This document shows, piece by piece, positions 15,512-21,555 of a DNA stretch of 21,555 nucleotides. The DNA comes from UBA5486 sp036744795 (GTDB lineage Bacteria > Bacillota > UBA4882 > UBA10575). Each line of letters begins with the position of its first letter. Positions within the stretch are counted from its first letter, which is position 1. The stretch is from assembly GCA_036744795.1 (NCBI GenBank), contig DAIOHK010000039.1, positions 1 through 21,555 on the forward strand, in the 5' to 3' direction. A program made the translations under genes and the position numbers. The notes under the pieces were generated by a model, which was not told the origin of the DNA, searched no databases, and was given only the letters and a program-made list of their open reading frames with translations.

Positions 15512-16807
15512 TTGAAGATCAAAGAATTTACCGCAGATGCTCTAGATGCTCTTCTTAAAGCAGGTGCGGATAAAGCCCATACTGCTCTCAGCAATACTGA
15601 AAAGGTTGAAATGAATATTGAAGCAGGAGAATTAAACCTGATCCGTACCACACTTGATACACATCTGCATTTAGTAAGCATAAAAGATCAGAGAAAAGGA
15701 AATCTTCTTTTAAATGAAGTTAACCAGGATTCAATGAATAAGGCAGTAAATGATGTGTTGGAGATTACCAAAGGCTCCGCACCAGATCCTGCGCATGATA
15801 TCGCCGAAAAGCAGGTGCCTAAAGCATTTATTAAAGGGGAACAACAACCCGATATGGATAAAATGCACCTACGCCTTAAAACATTTGCCACTATGGTAAA
15901 AGAACTTTTCCCCCAAACTATTCTGCAACAAGCACATTTAGATTTTACCCGCTATGATACTGCTTTTATGAATTCTAATGGTGTGGATTTTACTGTATCT
16001 AAAGGTCTATATAATTTTTCCGCCATCTTCACCTCTAAAGATGGAGAAGACCTTTCTTCCATGAATTATTCTGGTTTTTCCACTCTTGACCTTAATAAAG
16101 AGCTGCTTGAATATGGTTCTCTCCGGGCCCTTCTTAAGCAGTCAGGTAATGAAATTAAAACTAATGAAATTAATAGTAAATTTGTTGGAGAAGTGATTAT
16201 CACTCCTGATTGTCTTAGTGATTTCCTGGATTATCTGCTCAGAATCTCTCTCTATGATACTCCTTTGATCTCGGGAAGCAGTGTATTTAAGAATAAATTG
16301 AATCAGTTGGTAGTTAGTACAAAATTTACTTTACATTCACGGCCGGTCTCTTCTGAAATTGCGGATGGTTATTTTATTACAGGAGATGGATATGAGGCCC
16401 AAAACTGTACTATTTTTGAACAGGGTGTATTAAAAACTTTTCTCTTAAGCCTCTATGGAGCTAATAAAACCGGATTACAAAGAGCCGTCAATAGAGGTGG
16501 TTCGTATATCGTAGAACCGGGTGATAAAAGCTTGCCATCAATAATTAAAGGGATTAAGAGAGGAATTTTACTTTCAAGATTCTCTGGTGGGAACCCAAGT
16601 CAGAACGGGGACTTTTCTGGAGTAGCAAAAAATAGTTATTATATTGAAAATGGAGTAGTAAAATATCCGCTTAGTGAAACTATGATCTCCGGAAACCTGG
16701 TAGAATTATTCCGAAATATTACAGAAATTTCTCGGGAACGTGTCGATTTTGGCTTTGCTCTTTTGCCATGGATTGCATCTACCGGGGTTACTATTTCTGG
16801 TAAATAG
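15512..16807 (+). CDS. pmbA: TldE/PmbA, non-catalytic partner of TldD
   Basis: A 431-residue TldD/PmbA-family protein without the HExxxH motif, as expected for the partner subunit. Family features include G-D-G-Y-E-A-Q-N-C-T-I-F-E-Q-G-V-L-K-T-F-L-L-S-L-Y (about 290-315), F-S-G-V-A-K-N-S-Y-Y-I-E-N-G and the closing R-E-R-V-D-F-G-F-A-L-L-P-W-I. The start is TTG 15512 with CGGAGG upstream, inside the end of tldD. Coupled expression of the two subunits fits a stoichiometric TldD-TldE complex. The ogt gene follows 15 bases later. Confidence 0.94.
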   Translation: MKIKEFTADALDALLKAGADKAHTALSNTEKVEMNIEAGELNLIRTTLDTHLHLVSIKDQRKGNLLLNEVNQDSMNKAVNDVLEITKGSAPDPAHDIAEKQVPKAFIKGEQQPDMDKMHLRLKTFATMVKELFPQTILQQAHLDFTRYDTAFMNSNGVDFTVSKGLYNFSAIFTSKDGEDLSSMNYSGFSTLDLNKELLEYGSLRALLKQSGNEIKTNEINSKFVGEVIITPDCLSDFLDYLLRISLYDTPLISGSSVFKNKLNQLVVSTKFTLHSRPVSSEIADGYFITGDGYEAQNCTIFEQGVLKTFLLSLYGANKTGLQRAVNRGGSYIVEPGDKSLPSIIKGIKRGILLSRFSGGNPSQNGDFSGVAKNSYYIENGVVKYPLSETMISGNLVELFRNITEISRERVDFGFALLPWIASTGVTISGK

Positions 16808-16822
16808 GGTTAAAGGTGATGA

Positions 16823-17344
16823 ATGATGGAAGTTCGTAAAAATTATTACCATTCTCCTCTTGGAATAATTGAAATCATAGGAAATAAGAATGGAATCCTT
16901 GCACTAGATTTTTTAGAAGAGAAACCTTTTTCCAGTCAACTTGATCCTGACTACCAAAAAGAAGTTGCCTCCGGAACTACATGCGGTTGTCTAGTAGAAT
17001 GCTACCAGCAACTAGAAGAGTATTTCCAAGGTCAGCGACAACACTTTACAGTACCAATTATTATGGTAGGTACTCCTTTTCAAAAAAGGGTCTGGGAGAG
17101 CTTACAACAGATCCCCTATGGGGAAACCGCATCATATAAAGAAATAGCTATTTCCATTGGAAATACTAATGCCAGCCGTGGAGTAGGGTCTGCTTGCCGA
17201 CTAAATAAGCTGGCAATTATTATCCCTTGCCATCGAGTAATCGGGAGTAATGGCCAACTGACCGGGTACGCCGGTGGTTTGTGGCGAAAACAATATCTTT
17301 TAAAGCTTGAGCAAAAATATTATTCTCATTGTTTACACCATTAG
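16823..17344 (+). CDS. ogt: Methylated-DNA--protein-cysteine methyltransferase (Ogt)
   Basis: A 173-residue O6-alkylguanine transferase that repairs O6-methylguanine by moving the methyl group to its own cysteine. I-I-P-C-H-R-V-I-G carries the acceptor Cys. It is preceded by T-P-F-Q-K-R-V-W and I-P-Y-G-E-T-A-S-Y (the DNA-binding part) and A-S-R-G-V-G-S-A-C (the recognition helix with its Arg finger). The usual N-P before the active-site strand is N-K here, a mild departure. Two ATGs in a row (16823, 16826) follow AAAGGTG; 16826 has the better spacing. It is the last gene of the tldD unit, before a terminator. I see no functional link to TldDE beyond co-transcription. Confidence 0.95.
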   Translation: MMEVRKNYYHSPLGIIEIIGNKNGILALDFLEEKPFSSQLDPDYQKEVASGTTCGCLVECYQQLEEYFQGQRQHFTVPIIMVGTPFQKRVWESLQQIPYGETASYKEIAISIGNTNASRGVGSACRLNKLAIIIPCHRVIGSNGQLTGYAGGLWRKQYLLKLEQKYYSHCLHH

Positions 17345-17359
17345 CTGATTTTTCTGGAG

Positions 17360-17404
17360 TTAAGGAATTGCATAATTCAATTATTAAAGATTTTGCCACA
17401 ATAT
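17360..17404 (+). repeat. Dispersed repeat, copy E
   Basis: TTAAGGAATTGCATAATT at the start and GCCACAATAT at the end, directly after ogt. A shorter inverted match lies at 17563-17576. Confidence 0.65.
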
Positions 17405-17423
17405 ATTAATAGCCTAATACAAG

Positions 17424-17447
17424 CCCAACACTATATATTGTGTTGGG
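17424..17447 (+). terminator. Terminator after ogt
   Basis: CCCAACAC (17424-17431) pairs with GTGTTGGG (17440-17447) around an eight-base A/T loop, followed by ACCTTTT. The stem is sound, the T-run short. Confidence 0.6.
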
Positions 17448-17493
17448 ACCTTTTAAAAAGGATACAACGCAAAAAGCTTTATTAATTTTGCTC

Positions 17494-17523
17494 TTGACAA
17501 TGGTTGCCAAAAGACTGTATAAT
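17494..17523 (+). promoter_or_regulatory. Promoter of the ABC exporter unit
   Basis: Consensus TTGACA (17494-17499) and TATAAT (17518-17523) separated by 18 bases. Transcription should begin near 17530, about 65 bases before the leader ORF. Confidence 0.85.
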
Positions 17524-17562
17524 TTTGACATTGGTAAATTATATGAGGGAATTTAAGTTTTA

Positions 17563-17576
17563 CAATTCCTTAATAA
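17563..17576 (-). repeat. Short inverted repeat end, copy F
   Basis: On the minus strand it reads TTAAGGAATTG, the first 11 bases of the dispersed repeat, inverted relative to copy E, 200 bases away. The rest of the repeat is not preserved. It sits between the promoter and the leader ORF. Confidence 0.45.
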
Positions 17577-17595
17577 TACGAGGGAGGTTGGGAAG

Positions 17596-17682
17596 ATGAA
17601 AATCACACCAGTAAACTTAGGCTTGTTCTTGTTCTCCTTTGCTATTGTTCATAATCGATATCCCCACCTCTCAGACGAATAG
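17596..17682 (+). CDS. 28-aa leader peptide controlling the ABC exporter
   Basis: ATG 17596 follows a strong GGGAGGT site (17582-17588) at seven bases, and the frame stops at TAG 17680-17682. The peptide begins M-K-I-T-P-V-N-L-G, has a hydrophobic middle (L-F-L-F-S-F-A-I-V) and ends H-N-R-Y-P-H-L-S-D-E. It is too short to do much as a protein. Its position between a consensus promoter and two tandem terminators, ahead of an ABC exporter, is that of an attenuator leader such as bmrB of B. subtilis. Codons 21-25 (17656-17670) are also the RNA segment that pairs with the first terminator. A ribosome stalled before them, for example by a ribosome-targeting drug, would leave them free to form the antiterminator. 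The inducer is not readable from the sequence. Confidence 0.8.
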   Translation: MKITPVNLGLFLFSFAIVHNRYPHLSDE

Positions 17683-17724
17683 GTTCCTTGTTTTTTATGC
17701 CTAATTCCGAGCCGTGGAGATATC
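17657..17724 (+). promoter_or_regulatory. Predicted antiterminator hairpin
   Basis: GATATCCCCAC (17657-17667) pairs with GTGGAGATATC (17714-17724), ten pairs with one C/A mismatch. CTC (17668-17670) pairs with GAG (17709-17711), and GAATAGG (17677-17683) with CCTAATTC (17700-17707) with a bulge. This occupies the whole 5' arm of the first terminator, so the two structures are mutually exclusive. Confidence 0.7.
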
Positions 17725-17747
17725 TTTTCCACGGCTCTTTTATTTTT
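17709..17747 (+). terminator. Attenuator terminator 1
   Basis: GAGCCGTGGA (17709-17718) pairs perfectly with TCCACGGCTC (17728-17737), followed by TTTTATTTTT. It lies 27 bases after the leader stop codon and about 265 bases before the exporter gene. Confidence 0.95.
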
Positions 17748-17787
17748 AAAAGAAAAGGCCATGGAATATCCTTGGCCTTTTCTTTTT
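17748..17787 (+). terminator. Attenuator terminator 2
   Basis: AAAAGAAAAGGCCA (17748-17761) pairs perfectly with TGGCCTTTTCTTTT (17773-17786), extended by GG/CC inside the loop, and ends in a T-run. It follows terminator 1 without a gap. Confidence 0.85.
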
Positions 17788-17804
17788 GGAGGTGAAACTT
17801 TTCG

Positions 17805-17858
17805 ATGCTCATCACTGAGTATTTGTCGCTCAAGGTGGAGATTGCCTCCCAAGAATAA
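17805..17858 (+). CDS. Possible second leader mini-ORF (17 aa)
   Basis: ATG 17805 lies ten bases after a strong GGAGGTG (17788-17794), which itself begins right after terminator 2. The frame is 17 codons long and stops at TAA 17856-17858. The good ribosome site is the only direct evidence. The RNA after it can form a bulged stem, TGGACCCGT with ACGGGCCA (about 17888-17932), before the exporter start. It may be a second regulatory leader or chance. Confidence 0.35.
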   Translation: MLITEYLSLKVEIASQE

Positions 17859-18002
17859 TAATCAGCAAGCAGCGTGAAAACGGACATTGGACCCGTATGA
17901 GGGCTAAAGGCAACCTCTTCTAGACGGGCCACTTAACAATGTGAAACAAGTTCCAAGCTTTATCAAGCTATGAGCTTATTTTCTTAAAAAGGATGTGAAT
18001 AT

Positions 18003-19742
18003 GTGAAACGTTTACTCTCTTACATAAATAAATTTAAATGGTATTTTATATTTGCAATCTTAGCCTTACTAATCAGTATTGCCTTAGATATGGTCAATCC
18101 ACAACTATTAAAAATGATGATTGACGAAGTAATTATCGGCGGAAAAACCAATCTTCTCTCCAGTCTGCTTCTGGGGTTGTTCGGCATCACTCTTGGACGG
18201 ACCATACTTGGTTATTCTAAAGAATTTCTTTTTGATTATGGCGGGCAAAAAGTCGTGGAACACTTACGGGCCGACCTTTTTGACCATTTACAATCTTTAT
18301 CCTTTGAGTTTTTTGACCGTACAAACACAGGTGAATTAATGTCCAGACTGAAAGATGATGTTGATAAAATTTGGGGCGCAATGGCTTACGTTATTATGCT
18401 AATCGTTGAAAATACCGTCTATTTTATCATCGCAAGTGTGATCTTATTCTCCCTTAATTGGAAACTCTCGCTGATGACCCTAGTAATTATGCCAATTATT
18501 GCTTGGATTGCTCTTAATTTAGAAAAAGAGATTGGCGATGTTTGCGACCGAATCAGTGATCAAGGAGCAAAGATAAATACTACTGCCCAGGAAAATCTGT
18601 CAGGGGTTCGATTAGTGAAGGCTTTTGCCCGTGAAAAATATGAAATTCAAAAGTTTTTCCTCCAAAACCAGCAGAATTACGAATATAAAGTAAAACGGTC
18701 TCTAATTTGGCGAAAGCACTTTCCGCAGATTGAATTTCTCACCAACTTGGCAATTGTGCTGGTTGTAATCTATGGAGGATTACTGGTAATCAAAGATGAA
18801 ATGACAATTGGAACATTAGTGGCTTTTAGTAATTATATTATGATGTTAATTTGGCCCATGCGGATGATTGGATGGCTCACCAATGAACTAGCTGAATGCC
18901 GAGCCTCGATTGGGAAAATTGAAAAACTTTTTGCTGAAGAACCAGTAGTCAAAGAAGCGGAAAATCCGGTTATCCCGGAAAAGTTTTATGGACATCTGGT
19001 TTTTAAAAATGTCTCATTTATTCATAATGGCTCTGTTATTTTAAAAAACATTAATCTTGATGCCAAGCCGGGCAGTACTATTGCCATCATGGGAGTAACC
19101 GGTTCCGGAAAAAGTTCATTGGTTAATTTAATTGCCAGATACTATGATTGTACCTTAGGAGAAATCTACCTTGATGGCATCAATATTAAGGATCTGCCGC
19201 TTAAACTCCTTCGTCAGCAGGTCTCCGTAGTAATGCAGGATACTTTTCTCTTCTCTTCCACCATTGAAGAGAATATTAAGTTTGGTGCGGAAAAAGTTAG
19301 CGGATCACAGATAGAAGCGGCATTAAAAGCAGCCGCTATTGACGATTTCATTGCCGAACTCCCGGAGGAATTAAATACGGTCATCGGTGAACGAGGAATT
19401 GGCCTTTCCGGCGGCCAAAAACAACGTCTGGCACTTGCTCGTGCTCTGGTGAAAAAAGGAGCAATTCTAATTCTGGATGATGCCACGTCTAACCTTGATC
19501 TGGAGACTGAATACCAAATCCAAAAAGCTTTGGAACAACAAACAGGAGTAACGAAATTTATTATTGCCCATCGCATTTCGGCGGTGAAAAATGCCGATGA
19601 GATTCTGATTATTGATAACGGGGAAATCGTAGAGCGAGGAACCCATCAACAACTTTTAGCACTGGGAAAAAACTACTATCATACCTTTAGAGACCAGTTT
19701 CAGGGGATTATTGATCCGGAGGTGAAATCTTTTGCCCATTGA
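18003..19742 (+). CDS. ABC exporter, subunit with degenerate ATPase site (BmrC-like)
   Basis: A 579-residue half-transporter: six membrane segments in residues 1-310, then one nucleotide-binding domain. It has Walker A G-V-T-G-S-G-K-S (364-371), signature L-S-G-G-Q (468-472), Walker B L-I-L-D-D (489-493) and H-loop I-A-H-R. At 493, Asp replaces the catalytic Glu, which marks the subunit carrying the degenerate site of a heterodimeric type IV exporter, as in BmrC. With the next gene product it should form a multidrug efflux pump in the cytoplasmic membrane. The start is GTG 18003 with AAGGATG upstream; the ATG two bases earlier meets a stop at once. Expression is expected to depend on the attenuator. 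The gene overlaps its partner by 11 bases. Confidence 0.93.
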   Translation: MKRLLSYINKFKWYFIFAILALLISIALDMVNPQLLKMMIDEVIIGGKTNLLSSLLLGLFGITLGRTILGYSKEFLFDYGGQKVVEHLRADLFDHLQSLSFEFFDRTNTGELMSRLKDDVDKIWGAMAYVIMLIVENTVYFIIASVILFSLNWKLSLMTLVIMPIIAWIALNLEKEIGDVCDRISDQGAKINTTAQENLSGVRLVKAFAREKYEIQKFFLQNQQNYEYKVKRSLIWRKHFPQIEFLTNLAIVLVVIYGGLLVIKDEMTIGTLVAFSNYIMMLIWPMRMIGWLTNELAECRASIGKIEKLFAEEPVVKEAENPVIPEKFYGHLVFKNVSFIHNGSVILKNINLDAKPGSTIAIMGVTGSGKSSLVNLIARYYDCTLGEIYLDGINIKDLPLKLLRQQVSVVMQDTFLFSSTIEENIKFGAEKVSGSQIEAALKAAAIDDFIAELPEELNTVIGERGIGLSGGQKQRLALARALVKKGAILILDDATSNLDLETEYQIQKALEQQTGVTKFIIAHRISAVKNADEILIIDNGEIVERGTHQQLLALGKNYYHTFRDQFQGIIDPEVKSFAH

Positions 19743-21534
19743 AAAAGGGATTGAAGAGAAACAGAAGAAAGCAATCAAAATTGAGGTGATTATAAGACTT
19801 TTTTCTTATCTTAAACCTTACAAATTACAGGTAGCTTTGACTATTCTGCTTATGGGATTAGTTACCGGAGCAGAACTCCTTAATCCGTATCTACTAAAAT
19901 TAGCCATCGACAAGTATATTGCCGCAAAAAACTTATCAGGCCTTCTACTCTTGGGTTTGGTCATGATTGCGGTAAAACTTCTTTCGATGTTATGTACTAG
20001 AGAACGGATTAAGATCATGTCGGAAATGACGAATAAAATTCATCTGACCATTAGGCAAGATTTATATACCCATATTCAAAAGCTCTCCCTTTCCTTCTTT
20101 GATAGCAAACCCGTGGGAAAGATCCTGGCACGGGTTATTGGGGATGTAAATTCTTTGAATAATCTCTTTAATAGTAGTGTAACCAACCTCATTCCTGATT
20201 TAGCAACAATCATCGCCGTAATCATTATTATGCTTTCAATGAATTACCGTCTAGCTCTAGCCTCTTTTGTTACACTCCCATTTCTAATAGTCTTCATGAG
20301 TGCGGTCGAAATTATCTCCCACCAGCGATGGCACATCTTTCGGAGAAAAAGTTCAAATACTAATGCTTTTACTCATGAAAATTTCTCCGGGATTAGAATT
20401 GTTCAAAGTTTTACCGCTGAAGAACGGACCAGTAAAAGTTTTAAACAGCTGCTCCGGGAGAATCTTGATGCCTTTATCCGTGCTGTCCGTTTAAATGATC
20501 TTTTCTGGCCCTCAGTCGAATTATCCTGGGGAATTGGTACAGTGGCTGTTATCTGGTATGGAATCCGGCTTCTAAATACAGGAACAATAACAATTGGATT
20601 ATTAGTCGCCTTCTCCGGGTATGTCTCAATGTTCTGGCGGCCGGTGATGAATATCAGTAGTTTCTATAATACTTTAGTCTCTAACATCTCTGGTGCAGAA
20701 CGGATTTTTGAGATTATGGATATTGAACCAACAATCTATAACCTTCAAGGCGCGGTCTGCCTTCCACCCATCAAGGGAGAAGTTATTTTTAAGAATGTTA
20801 CCTTCAGTTATGTTGATGGTCAGGTTGTTCTGGATGATGTCAGCTTTAAGGTTAATCCAGGGGAAACCGTAGCTTTGGTTGGTCCAACTGGAGCGGGGAA
20901 AACCAGTATAATAAATTTGATTAGCCGTTTCTTTGAACCTCAAGAAGGCGAAGTGCTGATTGATGGTTATGATATTAGAAAAATTACCTTAGAGAGTCTC
21001 CGCAGCCAGATGGGGGTTGTACTCCAGGATACTTTTCTTTTTTCCGGAAGTATTATTGATAATATCAGATATGGAAGGATAAACGCCACAGATGAAGAGT
21101 GTATAGCTGCTGCCAAAGCTGTTCATGCGCATGATTTCATTATTAAACTGGAAAATGGCTATCAGACCGAAGTCCAGGAGCGCGGTTCTAGACTCTCCTT
21201 TGGCCAAAGGCAACAGATTGCTTTTGCCCGGGCATTACTAGCTAATCCGCAGATTCTGATTCTTGATGAAGCCACGGCCGGGATTGATACCCATACTGAA
21301 CGCTTGTTACAAAAAGGGATCGAAAAACTTCTGATCGGACGGACATCATTTGTAATTGCCCACCGGCTTTCCACCATCATTAATGCAAACCGGATTATGG
21401 TAATTGATCAGGGCCATATCGCGGAGATGGGGACACATAATGAATTGCTAAGATTAAAAGGGATCTATTATCAATTATATATAGCACAATTTCAATTTCT
21501 TACTGAAGAAAAAGAAATCTCTGCCGGGATCTAA
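19732..21534 (+). CDS. ABC exporter, subunit with canonical Walker B (BmrD-like)
   Basis: A 600-residue half-transporter with an N-terminal extension of about 20 charged residues, six membrane segments (to about 325) and a nucleotide-binding domain. It has Walker A G-P-T-G-A-G-K-T (384-391), Walker B L-I-L-D-E with catalytic Glu513, and H-loop I-A-H-R. The signature is L-S-F-G-Q (488-492), not L-S-G-G-Q. In the dimer this altered signature faces the partner's Walker A/B, so both defects fall in the same composite site and the other site is complete. That supports a true heterodimer. The start is TTG 19732, with GGAGGTG about seven bases upstream inside the first gene, so the two are translationally coupled. 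The stop lies 21 bases before the window edge. Confidence 0.93.
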   Translation: MPIEKGIEEKQKKAIKIEVIIRLFSYLKPYKLQVALTILLMGLVTGAELLNPYLLKLAIDKYIAAKNLSGLLLLGLVMIAVKLLSMLCTRERIKIMSEMTNKIHLTIRQDLYTHIQKLSLSFFDSKPVGKILARVIGDVNSLNNLFNSSVTNLIPDLATIIAVIIIMLSMNYRLALASFVTLPFLIVFMSAVEIISHQRWHIFRRKSSNTNAFTHENFSGIRIVQSFTAEERTSKSFKQLLRENLDAFIRAVRLNDLFWPSVELSWGIGTVAVIWYGIRLLNTGTITIGLLVAFSGYVSMFWRPVMNISSFYNTLVSNISGAERIFEIMDIEPTIYNLQGAVCLPPIKGEVIFKNVTFSYVDGQVVLDDVSFKVNPGETVALVGPTGAGKTSIINLISRFFEPQEGEVLIDGYDIRKITLESLRSQMGVVLQDTFLFSGSIIDNIRYGRINATDEECIAAAKAVHAHDFIIKLENGYQTEVQERGSRLSFGQRQQIAFARALLANPQILILDEATAGIDTHTERLLQKGIEKLLIGRTSFVIAHRLSTIINANRIMVIDQGHIAEMGTHNELLRLKGIYYQLYIAQFQFLTEEKEISAGI

Positions 21535-21555
21535 TGAAAAAGGCCGCCCCTAAAG

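Noticed and set aside
17642..17932. 96-codon frame on the minus strand
   Set aside because: It reads backwards through both attenuator terminators, and its GTG start has no ribosome site.

Overview
The window reads as the chromosome of a low-GC, spore-forming Firmicutes-type bacterium that probably also has an outer membrane. Sporulation genes (a YabP-like protein, a SpoIID-type lytic transglycosylase, a YyaC-like protein) lie a few kilobases from a secreted beta-barrel protein that ends in phenylalanine, as outer-membrane barrels do. Halanaerobiales, Limnochordia or Negativicutes-like diderms fit this; the exact lineage is inference.

Layout. (1) 1-3167, minus strand: mazG, a spoIID-like gene and yabP, closed by a terminator, then a secreted HExxH peptidase that runs off the left edge. 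(2) 3350-5028: yyaC (+) and a ROK sugar kinase (-) converge on a shared terminator. (3) 5029-9157: an orphan sugar-importer ATPase (MsmX type) and the beta-barrel gene, both minus strand, separated by long non-coding stretches. These hold copies of a ~45-bp dispersed repeat and a ~210-bp highly self-complementary element next to uvrC. (4) 9158-12124: uvrC (-) and a BASS-type transporter (+), divergent. (5) 12238-13874: a strong terminator, a 76-aa unknown protein with its own promoter, and an HD-GYP protein (-). (6) 14013-17447: promoter, tldD, tldE, ogt and terminator, a compact transcription unit. (7) 17494-21534: a promoter, a 28-codon leader ORF, two tandem terminators and two overlapping genes for a heterodimeric ABC exporter.

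The most interesting piece is the ABC exporter leader. The 3' part of the leader ORF is complementary to the 5' arm of the first terminator, so a ribosome stalled early in the ORF should favour an antiterminator and switch the pump on. This logic is known for bmrB-bmrCD of Bacillus subtilis. The leader peptide and its RNA here look like a separate instance, with a second terminator and possibly a second mini-ORF.

The second interesting piece is the 8885-9097 element, a long base-paired stem capped by three hairpins. The third is the dispersed repeat family with core TTAAGGAATTGCATAATT, which occurs in the intergenic regions around msmX, the barrel gene and the ABC promoter, in places as inverted pairs that resemble MITE ends.
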